NCBI GenBank assembly: GCA_017303335.1
Contig: JAFLBK010000001.1
Span: forward strand, 1,059,001-1,123,000
Reading direction: 5' to 3'
Source: Chitinophagales bacterium
GTDB lineage: Bacteria; Bacteroidota; Bacteroidia; Chitinophagales; Chitinophagaceae
Length of the DNA: 64,000 nt
Shown here: positions 51,283 through 60,906 of the stretch, in pieces
Layout of the letters: every line of letters starts with the position of its first letter
Position numbering within the stretch: the first letter of the stretch is position 1
Notes under the pieces: model-generated
The model's input: the letters and a program-made list of their open reading frames with translations, nothing else
Databases searched by the model: none
Told to the model about the DNA's origin: nothing
Program-made: the position numbers and the translations under genes

Positions 51283-52839
51283 ATGAAAAAGTTACTACAA
51301 TGCCTGGTTGTTCTTTTGTTTGTTACGGCTAACCATTGCTTTTCGCAGGGAAAAGACAGCCTGATGGTGGCAAGCATTATTAAAGAAGCGACGGAGAATT
51401 CCGGGCTGGAAAAAATGGCCGACGAACTATTGAACGGGATCGGACCGAGGCTGGTGGGCTCCCCGAAAATGCAACAGGCGCACGACTGGGCCGTGGCCCG
51501 TTATAAAAACATGGGCATAACCGCCCGCAATGAAAAATGGGGTGAGTGGCGGGGATGGGAACGCGGCATTACGCATATAGATATGATTGCTCCCTGGGTA
51601 AAAACGCTGGAAGGAACCCAGTTGGCGTGGAGTCCCGGTACAGGAGGAAAAGCGGTCACAGCCGGACTGATCATCATTCCGGACCTGGCCGATTCAATGG
51701 CCTTTCAAAACTGGTTGCCGAATGTCAAGGGAAAGTTTGTGATGATATCGATGAAGCAACCTACGGGCCGCCCCGACTATAACTGGAAAGAGTTTGCCAC
51801 CGAATCGTCTTTTGAGAAAATGAAAAAGGCACGTGATGAGCAAACGGAGGCATGGCGTAAACGGATAAGCAAAACAGGTCTTAACAGCAAAGACCTTGCA
51901 TTGGCCCTGGAAAAAGCTGGCGCTGCAGGCATTGTTGCATCAAATTGGTCATCGGGCTTTGGCGTGAATAAGATCTTCGACGCCAAAACCAAAAAGATAC
52001 CGACGATCGATATTGCCCTGGAAGATTACGGGTTATTGTACCGCCTGGTAGAGGCAGGCAAGGATCCCCGGATCAGTGTACTGGCCGATTCGAAAGAAAT
52101 GGGTATGATGCCTACCTACAATACGGTGGCGGAAATCAAAGGATCCGAAAAGCCCGATGAATATGTAATGCTCTCCGCCCATTTCGATTCCTGGGACGGC
52201 GCTACGGGCGCTACCGACAATGGTACCGGAACACTCGTTATGATGGAAGCGATGCGGATACTCAAACAGGTTTATCCCAATCCCAAACGTACGATACTGG
52301 CGGGCCATTGGGGAAGTGAAGAGCAGGGATTGAATGGTTCCCGTGCATTTGTGGAAGACCACCCGCAGATCGTACAGAATATCCAGGCATTGTTCAACCA
52401 GGATAATGGTACCGGACGGGTGGTAACGATCGGCGGAGCCGGCTTCCTGCATTCCTACGATTACATCGGGCGCTGGCTGGCAAGAGTGCCTGCCGGATAC
52501 AAACAGGCGCTGGAAACAAGATTTCCGGGATCTCCTGCAGGCGGTGGTTCAGACAATGCCTCTTTTGTGGCGGCGGGCGTTCCGGCATTCAGCCTGAGTT
52601 CGAACAGTTGGCTGTACGGAAGCTATACCTGGCATACCAACCGTGATACCTACGACAAGATTGTTTTTGATGATGTTCGTAACAACGCGATACTAACGGC
52701 TATATTGGTGTATATGGCTTGTGAAGACCCGGCCAGGACACAGCGGGATAAGATCGTGCTGCCGGCAAACCCACGTACCGGGGAGCCGGGCAAATGGCCC
52801 GATCAACGATCGCCGATACGGAAAGGCGGGGTGGATTGA
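51283..52839 (+). CDS. Secreted M28 family peptidase
   Basis: A 518-residue exported zinc exopeptidase with signal peptide 'MKKLLQCLVVLLFVTANHCF'. The metal and catalytic residues are in 'VMLSAHFDSWDGATGATDNG' (His, Asp, Asp), 'ILAGHWGSEEQGLNGSRAF' (Glu-Glu), 'ALFNQDNGTGRV' (Asp) and 'SYTWHTNRDTYDKI' (His). A PA-like region sits before the core ('AGAAGIVASNWSSGFGV'). It has no PDZ domain, unlike the M28 enzyme at 4731-6368. It is flanked by a penicillin acylase and a dipeptidase, a cluster of amide/peptide hydrolases. Confidence 0.93.
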   Translation: MKKLLQCLVVLLFVTANHCFSQGKDSLMVASIIKEATENSGLEKMADELLNGIGPRLVGSPKMQQAHDWAVARYKNMGITARNEKWGEWRGWERGITHIDMIAPWVKTLEGTQLAWSPGTGGKAVTAGLIIIPDLADSMAFQNWLPNVKGKFVMISMKQPTGRPDYNWKEFATESSFEKMKKARDEQTEAWRKRISKTGLNSKDLALALEKAGAAGIVASNWSSGFGVNKIFDAKTKKIPTIDIALEDYGLLYRLVEAGKDPRISVLADSKEMGMMPTYNTVAEIKGSEKPDEYVMLSAHFDSWDGATGATDNGTGTLVMMEAMRILKQVYPNPKRTILAGHWGSEEQGLNGSRAFVEDHPQIVQNIQALFNQDNGTGRVVTIGGAGFLHSYDYIGRWLARVPAGYKQALETRFPGSPAGGGSDNASFVAAGVPAFSLSSNSWLYGSYTWHTNRDTYDKIVFDDVRNNAILTAILVYMACEDPARTQRDKIVLPANPRTGEPGKWPDQRSPIRKGGVD

Positions 52840-52841
52840 GA

Positions 52842-54020
52842 TCAGTTGCCGGGCGGTTCATTGGCCTTTAATACCCGCAGAAAATTCTCCCCGAGTATTT
52901 TGCGGATATCTTTACGGCTGTATCCCCGTTCAACCAGCGCTTTTGTGATCAGGGGATAGCTGGTTACATCATCCAGCCCGGCAGGGGTGAGGTTAATACC
53001 GTCGAAGTCGGAACCGAGGCCCACATGATCTGCGCCCACCAGTTTTACGATGTAATCGATGTGATCGATGAGTAATGATAGCGGAGGGCGTATGGCATTG
53101 GCCTCTTCCGCATATTTCGCGTAGAGAAAATTCAGCGAATAAAAATCATCCATACCGCTTTTGCGGAGCGAATCGTTTTCGGCTTCGTGTTTTTTCAGAA
53201 AAGCGGCTTCCTTTTTATCAAAGCCGCTGTCGATAAAACCCGGGTTGAAGTTTACCTGGATCACGCCACCGTTTGCCGCGATGGCTTTTATCTGCTCGTC
53301 TTTCAGGTTGCGCCGGTGCGGTACAAGGCTGTAAACAGAACTGTGCGAAGCGATGATTGGTTTTGTAGAGGTTTTGATCACATCCCAAAAGGTCTGGTCT
53401 CCGGCGTGGCTTACATCGATCAGCATGCCCAGCTGATTCATGCGTTTCACCACCTGTATGCCGAATGCGGTAAGCCCTTTGTGCGGCAGGTTGGGTTTGG
53501 TTGTTTCATCCGCTGCGCTGGTGGCCCATACCGGCGCAATATTGTGGGTCAGGGTCAGGTACCTGGCGCCCCGGGCATACAGCGAATCCAGTCTGGCCAG
53601 GTCGTTTTCGATCATGTGGCCTCCTTCCACGCCAAACATGGCCGCGATCTTATGTTGCTTTACGGCCCGGAGAAGATCCGCGTAGCGGAATACCTTTACG
53701 ATCTTGTCGGGGTTGCGTGCCACTACGGCATCCAGACTATCCATTTCCCGGTTCGCGAAAGCAAAAGGATCTTTCAGGCCTCCATCGCAGTACACGGAAA
53801 ATACCTGCACATCCAATCCTCCTTTTTTCCACCGGGTGAGGTCGCTGTGAGTTTGCCCGCCGAGCGCCTGGTCGAATACAATGCCTTTGTCGGCAGCCTT
53901 CATCAATATGTCGTTGTGCGTGTCCACAACAACCGAACGGAAATGAATACGCTTGTACGATTGCGCTACGCCATGCAGGAAACCGATGGTAAGCAGAAGT
54001 GAAAGCGGAATCCTTTTCAT
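52842..54020 (-). CDS. Membrane dipeptidase (M19)
   Basis: A 392-residue exported zinc dipeptidase with signal peptide 'MKRIPLSLLLTIGFLHGVAQ'. Metal-site motifs: 'VVDTHNDILMKAADKG' (His-x-Asp), 'AAMFGVEGGHMIEND' (bridging Glu), 'YLTLTHNIAPVWATSA', 'MLIDVSHAGDQTFWDVI' (His), 'IIASHSSVYSL' (His) and 'HVGLGSDFDGIN' (Asp). It cleaves dipeptides, possibly including D-amino-acid ones. ATG 54020 is chosen because it begins the signal peptide. Its stop is 2 bp from that of the M28 gene on the other strand. Confidence 0.94.
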   Translation of the reverse strand: MKRIPLSLLLTIGFLHGVAQSYKRIHFRSVVVDTHNDILMKAADKGIVFDQALGGQTHSDLTRWKKGGLDVQVFSVYCDGGLKDPFAFANREMDSLDAVVARNPDKIVKVFRYADLLRAVKQHKIAAMFGVEGGHMIENDLARLDSLYARGARYLTLTHNIAPVWATSAADETTKPNLPHKGLTAFGIQVVKRMNQLGMLIDVSHAGDQTFWDVIKTSTKPIIASHSSVYSLVPHRRNLKDEQIKAIAANGGVIQVNFNPGFIDSGFDKKEAAFLKKHEAENDSLRKSGMDDFYSLNFLYAKYAEEANAIRPPLSLLIDHIDYIVKLVGADHVGLGSDFDGINLTPAGLDDVTSYPLITKALVERGYSRKDIRKILGENFLRVLKANEPPGN

Positions 54021-54171
54021 GCGGAGAGGATTAAATGAAAAATTGTCTTTTGCTCCATTAGTATAAACAGGGAAAAACAAGGTAAGCAGTTTTTCGCTAT
54101 TACAAGATCGTATCGATCCGCTGAAAAAGTATTGTAAGCCTGGCGAATTGTATTTGCGTGGTACCCGGCGG

Positions 54172-54945
54172 TCACCAGCCTCCCTGCAGGCCTACGCTCA
54201 GTGCCTCCTGGTACCTGTTCAGGTCGAATGAATAGAGATAGGGGGCCTTGTGTGCGACGCCTTTCTTTATCTCTTTCAGGCGGCGCAGGATCCCGTAGTT
54301 CAGGATCTTCCGCTGAAAATTACGCCTGTCGAGTTTTTTGTCGAGGATCGTTTCGTAAAGTTTCAGCAACTCGGGCATGGTGAATTTCTCCGGCAACAAA
54401 TTATAGCCAATGGGTTGATAGTTGAGTTGCATCCGGAGGGTTTGCAGCGCTTTGTCGAGGATCTTTTTGTGGTCAAGCATCAGGGAAGGAACTTTCCGGA
54501 TATCCCACCACAGGCACTTTTCGGTGAGCGTATCTTCCGACGGGCTCACTTTTGAAAATTCCACCAGGGCATAATACCCGATGGTAACGAAACGCTGCAG
54601 CAACCAGTGGTCGCTTTGTACGGTAATGCCGTCTTTTTTGAGATCGCGGTTGTGAAACTCCTTGTCGTACCGCTCCATGTCGCCGAACGTATGGAATTGC
54701 TGCAGGAAGATTTCCTGCAGGCCTGTTCGTTCCTGCAATACCCGCTGGGCCGCCACGTCGGCCGGCTCGTCTTTGTAAACAAAGCCGCCCGGTAGGCCCC
54801 ACATGTTGAGGTGCCGGTGTTTGAGCAGCAGCACTTTTAATTCACCATCGTGGAATCCAAAAATCACGCAATCAACAGATAATGAAGGCAAAAACCAGTT
54901 CTGTCCCTCCTCGATCAGTGCGCCGATGGCTTCGTTTTTTGTCAT
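54172..54945 (-). CDS. NUDIX-domain transcriptional regulator (NrtR/AraR-like)
   Basis: A 257-residue protein: a Nudix fold (about residues 20-150, 'WGLPGGFVYKDEPADVAAQR') plus a C-terminal winged helix ('YNLLPEKFTMPELLKLYETI', 'LDRRNFQRKIL', 'LKEIKKGVAHKAPYLYSFD'). The Nudix box G-x5-E-x7-R-E-U-x-E-E-x-G-U here reads RVLQERTGL in its second half, so two catalytic glutamates are lost. This is as expected for sensor-only members such as AraR of Bacteroides, which respond to sugars. It is divergent from the glycan-utilisation genes starting at 55348, so it probably controls them. TATTTTTG at 54975-54982 is its -7 box. Confidence 0.88.
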   Translation of the reverse strand: MTKNEAIGALIEEGQNWFLPSLSVDCVIFGFHDGELKVLLLKHRHLNMWGLPGGFVYKDEPADVAAQRVLQERTGLQEIFLQQFHTFGDMERYDKEFHNRDLKKDGITVQSDHWLLQRFVTIGYYALVEFSKVSPSEDTLTEKCLWWDIRKVPSLMLDHKKILDKALQTLRMQLNYQPIGYNLLPEKFTMPELLKLYETILDKKLDRRNFQRKILNYGILRRLKEIKKGVAHKAPYLYSFDLNRYQEALSVGLQGGW

Positions 54946-55347
54946 GGAATGTTTAGCGATACCAGCCTTTTGATCAAAAATAAATAATCATCCTGTTTGC
55001 AAAATTAAAAAAAGAATTATATTGTGTCATGTTGACGCAATGAAATTTTACCGTGCGTTTGTTTTATATAAGATTGCTTGTACCACCATCCGGCTATTGT
55101 AAACAAAGCCAATCTTATTCCTGTAGTTAATTCCTGTATCGCGTCATCGCACATCTATCGTACGTACCGTAGTGAAAACGCTGAGCGGAGAAATGTCCGC
55201 TGGTTGTAGCGACAGCGTAAACCTGCATCATGTAGTGTGAGGATAAGAATTGAAAACACATACCACTATATCCCTGTTTGCTGACTGGATTTGATCACTC
55301 GTCCGGCATTCAGTATACGATGGCTTAATAAAACAAAAACGCAACTT
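54946..55347. promoter_or_regulatory. Divergent intergenic region between NUDIX regulator and glycan genes
   Basis: 402 bp without a gene. It contains the regulator's -7 box TATTTTTG (minus, 54975-54982). A short palindrome GTCA-TGT-TGAC lies at 55026-55036. A longer inverted repeat, ATAAGATTG (55068-55076) with CAATCTTAT (55110-55118), encloses 33 bp. Either could be the NUDIX-regulator operator or an RNA hairpin. No clear TAnnTTTG box was found for the plus-strand genes, which suggests an activator-dependent promoter. The rest shows nothing I can name. Confidence 0.4.
54975..54982 (-). promoter_or_regulatory. -7 box (TATTTTTG) of the NUDIX regulator gene
   Basis: Minus-strand perfect TAnnTTTG, 29 bp before the ATG at 54945. 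Confidence 0.5.
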
Positions 55348-58300
55348 ATGAGAAGGACTGCATTACTTTTTATTCTCTTCTTCATTTCGGTATCCCTGCA
55401 GGCTCAATCGAACCAGGTACTCGTCAGGAAAGACGGTACCGGCTACCGGCTGGCGGTGAATGGAAATGATTTTTTTGTCAACGGAATGAACTGGGATTAT
55501 TTCCCGATCGGCACCAACTACAATTACAGTTTATGGAAGCAGCCGGATGATGTTATCCGGGCGGCGCTCGATTACGAGATGCCGCTGTTAAAGAACATGG
55601 GTGTAAACAGTATTCGTCTCTATACCGGCGTGCCGGCGAAATGGATCCGGTACATCTATGAGCAATATGGGATCTACACCATGCTCAATCACTCCTTCGG
55701 CCGCTACGGACTTACGCTTAAAGGCAAATGGGTTGCTAATACCGACTATGCCAATCCGCTGGTGCGTGAGTTACTGATCAAAGAAGTAAAGGGCATGGTC
55801 AGCGAATACCAGTCAACGCCCGGCCTGCTTATGTTTTTATTGGGCAATGAAAACAACTACGGGCTTTTCTGGCGTGGCGCCGAAACGGAAAATATTCCGA
55901 TGCAGGACAGGCGCTCTACCAAAGACGCCCAGCACCTGTATAAATTATTCAATGATGCCGCGAAGGAAATGAAGGCCATCAGCCAAAGTCACCCGGTTGC
56001 CATTTGCAACGGCGACCTGCTTTTCCTGGACATCATTGCCCGGGAGTGTAAGGATATCGATGTGCTGGGTATCAACACCTACCGGGGCCTTACGTTCACC
56101 GATTTGTTCGATCGGGCCAAAAAGGAGATCGACAAACCGGTTGTGCTTACCGAATTTGGTTCCGATGCCTATAATACCAAGGCCAATAAAGAAGACCAGG
56201 AATACCAGGCCCGGGTACTGGTTAGCAACTGGAAAGAAATTTACGCCAACGCGGCCGGCATGGGTAAAAACGGAAACGCACTGGGTGGCTTTACCTTCCA
56301 GTTCAGCGATGGCTGGTGGAAAACAGGGCAAACCTCGAACCTCGATGAGCACGACGTTACCGCCTCCTGGTCGAATGGCGGATACCTGAATGACTATGCC
56401 CCCGGCGACAATAATATGAACGAGGAATGGTTTGGCATCTGCGCAAAAGGCCCCACCAATGAACGGGGTACCTACCAGCTATATCCCAGGGCCGCCTACT
56501 ATGCCCTGAAAGAAGTTCACCAGCTTAACCCATATGGCGCCGAGGCGAAAGCCCGCGCCGGTATGATCGACAATATACAGATCGCCGACGCGGCCCTGCG
56601 GGCACGGGGCGATAAAGCAGCCCAGCAAAGCGAAGAAAAAGGAAAACTGTACCTGAGCGACCTGCAGGCTAACTTTTATACGTTCAACACCGGCGGCAGC
56701 CTGATCTCCACTCCCAAGGAAGATAATCCGGCAACGACGGGCTATCCCACACGCCTGGGATTCGATCACATGCAATCCTTCAATATTGGGGTTACGGCCA
56801 GGCCCGCGCCCAATATGATGGCCAATGTGCAGTTCAATGTGCTTGGCAATGTAGCGGAGAACCCGATCGATGAAGTGTTTTACGAAAACCGCGGAAGAAA
56901 GATCACGGTGAATACGCCTACCGGCCCGCAACAGATCAATTCCAATAACCGCATTCAATTATACCGCAGCAGTTTCAGCTGGAACAACAAACTGTTCAAC
57001 CTGACAGGCTTTTACCGCACCGGCCATTATCATTGGGGATACGAAGGCGATTTCTTTGGCTTATACCCGGAAGCGAATTACGGTCCCAATATCGACATCT
57101 ACAATGGCGAAGCGCCCTTTGGTTTTGAAATAGAAGGCAAGAAGGCGATCAAGGGATTGAAACTCGCGTTCGGTCCGGAACTTTGGTGGGGCGCTAACCC
57201 GGCGATACTGGCCAAGTACAGCCGTAAGCTGGCGAAGTTTGATATAACAGGGATGTTCCATGAAGATATCACCCAGCGGAGCGGATTGCAGAGTTCATTC
57301 GCGGTGCCTACACCCAAAACCAGGAAAGCGGCCTTAACAGTTTCCCGCAAATTTGAAAAATTCAGTTTTGATATCGGCGGCCTCTGGGCCGGTCAACCGC
57401 TGAATGGACGAACCTTCCAGTTGATGCGGGATGGAAAAGTATACCAGGACCAGATCAAGACACAGGATAATTTCGGTGGTAAAATAAAACTGACTTATTC
57501 CAGCGGTATTGTTAACTGGTATGGTCTTGCCTCCTATATGGGACTTGTCGCCAACGGCGGTGTCGATCAAACCAGGACCTTCACGGGTTGGAGGCTGAAA
57601 GACATCGGCAGCGGCAATATGTACAATGTATTGAGCGGTGTTACCCTGAATGTAGGTAAGCTGCAGATCGCCCCGAATTTTCTCTGGCAAAAACCGATCG
57701 AAGGACCGATCCCCGCCGATGTATTGGCGCCGGGCAGACCGCGAAATATCCTCGACGATCCCTTCTCTGTGCGCAGCAACCGCGAAACCGTAGCCGGCGA
57801 ACTGTTGCTCACCTACGATCCCACGCCCGCGACCTGGATGTATGAATGGGATAACGACCGGGCCGAAGACGCCCGCTTTGCGGTGAGCGCCGATTTTGTA
57901 TATCGTCACCTGCCCACCGTCCAGGACGCCGCGATCGGTATCTTAGGAAACGGACGAACAACCTTCGTGTTCCCCGGTTCAGCGCCCGCAGAAGATCTGT
58001 GGGAAGTAAATACCCGGATCGTTTCCAAACTCAACCCCAACCTTGGATTGATCGCCAACCTCTATGCCGGTAACGGACAGGCCAATGGCAACGACAAGCG
58101 TACGATCAACCGCTATGGTTTCGATATCCGCACCATCTACAAGAAAACAAAACTGATCGCCATCGGCAAGTTCAACGACTGGGGGCCGTTTGATTACCAC
58201 CGCGATTTCAACCTCACGTTCCCGCTTCAGCTGATCGCCGACCTTTCAACCGAGATCGGTAAGCCCGACTGGTTCATCATGCCCAGCACCAAGATCGGTA

Positions 58301-58464
58301 TCCGGGGAACCTACCGCACACTCAATAAATATTCGCCACGGTATTCGCCCATCAAAACCATCGACGCGGCCGGCAACTGGGTACCCGACCCCAATGCCAT
58401 CGGTTTCCCGGATGGTAACGAATGGGAGATCCGCACATACATTCAAATCAACATAGGAAAATAA
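55348..58464 (+). CDS. Clan GH-A-like glycosidase fused to an outer-membrane beta-barrel
   Basis: A 1038-residue protein with signal peptide 'MRRTALLFILFFISVSLQAQ'. Residues about 30-425 are a TIM-barrel glycosidase: 'FFVNGMNWDYFPIGTNYNYS', 'NMGVNSIRLYTGVPAKWIRY', the Asn-Glu acid/base in 'LMFLLGNENNYGLFW' (Glu168) and the nucleophile in 'PVVLTEFGSDAYN' (Glu269). This is like GH2/GH5/GH72-type clan GH-A enzymes; I cannot name the family. From about residue 480 to the end the sequence alternates like a transmembrane beta-barrel ('FNIGVTARPAPNMMANVQFN', 'RYGFDIRTIYKKTKLIAIGK'). The enzyme would sit at the outer membrane. First gene of the glycan operon; ATG 55348 is the signal-peptide start. 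Confidence 0.8.
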   Translation: MRRTALLFILFFISVSLQAQSNQVLVRKDGTGYRLAVNGNDFFVNGMNWDYFPIGTNYNYSLWKQPDDVIRAALDYEMPLLKNMGVNSIRLYTGVPAKWIRYIYEQYGIYTMLNHSFGRYGLTLKGKWVANTDYANPLVRELLIKEVKGMVSEYQSTPGLLMFLLGNENNYGLFWRGAETENIPMQDRRSTKDAQHLYKLFNDAAKEMKAISQSHPVAICNGDLLFLDIIARECKDIDVLGINTYRGLTFTDLFDRAKKEIDKPVVLTEFGSDAYNTKANKEDQEYQARVLVSNWKEIYANAAGMGKNGNALGGFTFQFSDGWWKTGQTSNLDEHDVTASWSNGGYLNDYAPGDNNMNEEWFGICAKGPTNERGTYQLYPRAAYYALKEVHQLNPYGAEAKARAGMIDNIQIADAALRARGDKAAQQSEEKGKLYLSDLQANFYTFNTGGSLISTPKEDNPATTGYPTRLGFDHMQSFNIGVTARPAPNMMANVQFNVLGNVAENPIDEVFYENRGRKITVNTPTGPQQINSNNRIQLYRSSFSWNNKLFNLTGFYRTGHYHWGYEGDFFGLYPEANYGPNIDIYNGEAPFGFEIEGKKAIKGLKLAFGPELWWGANPAILAKYSRKLAKFDITGMFHEDITQRSGLQSSFAVPTPKTRKAALTVSRKFEKFSFDIGGLWAGQPLNGRTFQLMRDGKVYQDQIKTQDNFGGKIKLTYSSGIVNWYGLASYMGLVANGGVDQTRTFTGWRLKDIGSGNMYNVLSGVTLNVGKLQIAPNFLWQKPIEGPIPADVLAPGRPRNILDDPFSVRSNRETVAGELLLTYDPTPATWMYEWDNDRAEDARFAVSADFVYRHLPTVQDAAIGILGNGRTTFVFPGSAPAEDLWEVNTRIVSKLNPNLGLIANLYAGNGQANGNDKRTINRYGFDIRTIYKKTKLIAIGKFNDWGPFDYHRDFNLTFPLQLIADLSTEIGKPDWFIMPSTKIGIRGTYRTLNKYSPRYSPIKTIDAAGNWVPDPNAIGFPDGNEWEIRTYIQINIGK

Positions 58465-58499
58465 TATTTGGCCAGTCCATCAACAATAAAGAAACGAAT

Positions 58500-60875
58500 A
58501 TGAAACAGCGAACATCATTATTTAATTGCTGCAGCAGCCTGGTTGCTGTGGTGATATTGTTTTTTACCGGTTGTAAGAAAAGAGATGTCTTGGATCTGCA
58601 AAGTCCCTCCTTCCCCAACCGGGCGGAGGTTTTCATCGATGATTTCACACCCGACCTGGCCTATGCCGCTTTTGGCGGTTCCGATGTAAAAGCCTTCCAG
58701 GTAGATAACCAGGTTAGCTATGGCGGTACCCGGCAATCGATGCGCTTTGAAGTGCCCGATGCCAACAGCCCGCAGGGTTCTTATGCCGGCGGAGTGTTCT
58801 TCAGCAAAACCGGCCGGGATCTTTCCGGTTACAATGCGCTCACGTTTTACATCAAGGCAACGCAGCCGGCAACCATCGGTGTGCTTGGTTTTGGCAACGA
58901 CCTGGGTGAGAACAAATACCTGGTTACCCTGAATGGATTGGCGGTAAACAGCAACTGGAAAAAAGTGATCATCCCCATCCCGGATGCAAAAAAACTTACC
59001 CAGGAAAAAGGATTGTTCTACTATTCCACCGGCCCGGAAAACGGACGCGGATATACATTCTGGATCGACGAAGTGCGGTTTGAAAAACTGGGCGACCTGG
59101 GACACGCATCCGCTTCTATTTTAAATGGCGTCGACAAACAACAGATATCTTATGTAGGTGTAACCAATACCATCGACGGGTTTACCGCAACCTATAATTT
59201 ACCAAGCGGTATCAACAGCACGTTGAGCGTATCGCCCAACTACTTTAAATTTTTAAATTCCAACGCCTCGGTGGCAACCGTTACCGAAAAAGGAATTGTA
59301 AGTACGATCGGGGGAGGCACCACCAAAATCACCGCCACGCTGGATACGATGACGGCCAAGGGAAGTTTAACCCTGAACTCGGCAGGAAACTATGTTGGGG
59401 CTCCTGTTCCTACACGAGACGCCGCCAATGTGATCTCGGTGTTCAGCGACGCGTATACCAATATCAACGTGGATTATTATAATGGATACTGGGCTCCTTT
59501 CCAAACCACGCAATCGGCCGACTTCACCGTTAACGGCGATCATGTTCTCAACTATACCAACTTTAATTTCGTAGGCATCCAGGTTACTTCACCAACGGTC
59601 AATATCGGTTCAAAATCAAACCTGCACCTCGACCTGTACCTGCCCGACAACCTGGTTACGGGCGCCACGTTCAAGGTTCGCGTACTTGATTTCGGCGCCA
59701 ATGGAACACCGGGCGGCGGCGATGATGTAAGCGATATCGTTTCGTTTACCGCACCGGTGCTCACAGCCCGGAGCTGGATAAGCCTGGATATTCCGTTCTC
59801 GAGCCTGCCGCAACTCGCTACCAAAGCGCATTTCGGACAGATCATTTTCGAGGGAACGAATATTTCCAACTTCTTCGCCGATAATATTTATTTCTGGAGC
59901 AACCCGGTGGTTCCGCCTGTTGCGGCGCCGGTACCCACCCGTCTGGCTGCTAATGTGCTTTCTGTTTTCAGCGACAGCTATACCAACCTGCCGGGTTCCG
60001 ACTTCTTTCCGAACTGGGGTCAAACCACCGTGGTAACACAAACGCCGATTGGTGGCAACAACACGCTTCGTTACAGCAACTTCAATTACCAGGGCTTGCA
60101 ACTGGCCGCGAACCAAAACCTCAGCACGTACCAGTTTTTGCACCTCGATTATTACAGCGCCAATGCCGGCACATTGAATGTATATCTCATCTGCCCTCCG
60201 GGATCGCCGGGCGGAACAGCTCCCTGGGAAAAAGCGTTTAGTCTTCCCGTACCCACTTCGGGATGGAACAGCATCGACATACCCTTATCGCAATTCACAC
60301 CCCAGGTAGCGTTGAACAACGTGTTCCAGTTCAAATTTGATGGTGGTGGCGGCAGCGATATCTTTTTAGACAATATTTATTTCTGGCGGATACCGCCGGT
60401 ACCACCCGTTGCGGCGCCCACACCCACCTATCCTGCAGCCGGTGTAATATCCATTTACAGCGACGCCTATACCAATGTGCCAGGCTGTGATTATAATCCC
60501 AATTGGGGGCAGGCAACTGTTGTAACACAACCCCAGATAGCAGGAAACAATACATTATTGTATACCGGACTGAACTACCAGGGCCTGCAGTTTGGCAGCA
60601 ACCAAAATGTTGCAACCAAACAATTCCTGCACCTGGATTATTATACGGCCAATTCCACCGCGTTGAACGTGTACCTGATCTGCCCGCCGGGATCACCGGG
60701 CGGACAAGCGCCCTGGGAAAAACCCTTTGCGCTTTCCATCCCCACCGCCAACGGCTGGAACAGCGTGGATATTCCGTTGTCGTATTTCACGCCCATTGTA
60801 GCACTCAATAATGTGTTCCAACTGAAGTTCGACGGTAACGGCACGATCTATCTCGACAATATTTTATTCAGGTAA
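58500..60875 (+). CDS. Surface lipoprotein with three tandem carbohydrate-binding-like modules
   Basis: A 791-residue lipoprotein ('VVILFFTGCKKRD', lipidated Cys25). Residues about 45-200 form a CBM-like beta-sandwich ('AEVFIDDFTPDLAYAAFGGS', ending 'GYTFWIDEVRFEKL'). A Big_2/Ig-like stretch follows ('SVATVTEKGIVSTIGGGTTK'). Then come three homologous modules at about 300-475, 476-637 and 638-791, each opening with 'PVPT/PTPT...AANVISVFSD' and closing with 'F-x-DNIYFW/DNILFR'. Modules 2 and 3 are very alike (both have 'LNVYLICPPGSPGG'). It likely binds glycan at the cell surface for its neighbours. It starts 35 bp after the GH/barrel gene; GH16 follows after 31 bp. Confidence 0.85.
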   Translation: MKQRTSLFNCCSSLVAVVILFFTGCKKRDVLDLQSPSFPNRAEVFIDDFTPDLAYAAFGGSDVKAFQVDNQVSYGGTRQSMRFEVPDANSPQGSYAGGVFFSKTGRDLSGYNALTFYIKATQPATIGVLGFGNDLGENKYLVTLNGLAVNSNWKKVIIPIPDAKKLTQEKGLFYYSTGPENGRGYTFWIDEVRFEKLGDLGHASASILNGVDKQQISYVGVTNTIDGFTATYNLPSGINSTLSVSPNYFKFLNSNASVATVTEKGIVSTIGGGTTKITATLDTMTAKGSLTLNSAGNYVGAPVPTRDAANVISVFSDAYTNINVDYYNGYWAPFQTTQSADFTVNGDHVLNYTNFNFVGIQVTSPTVNIGSKSNLHLDLYLPDNLVTGATFKVRVLDFGANGTPGGGDDVSDIVSFTAPVLTARSWISLDIPFSSLPQLATKAHFGQIIFEGTNISNFFADNIYFWSNPVVPPVAAPVPTRLAANVLSVFSDSYTNLPGSDFFPNWGQTTVVTQTPIGGNNTLRYSNFNYQGLQLAANQNLSTYQFLHLDYYSANAGTLNVYLICPPGSPGGTAPWEKAFSLPVPTSGWNSIDIPLSQFTPQVALNNVFQFKFDGGGGSDIFLDNIYFWRIPPVPPVAAPTPTYPAAGVISIYSDAYTNVPGCDYNPNWGQATVVTQPQIAGNNTLLYTGLNYQGLQFGSNQNVATKQFLHLDYYTANSTALNVYLICPPGSPGGQAPWEKPFALSIPTANGWNSVDIPLSYFTPIVALNNVFQLKFDGNGTIYLDNILFR

Positions 60876-60906
60876 TTAACGACACGAAACGATTAAAACA
60901 GATTGT

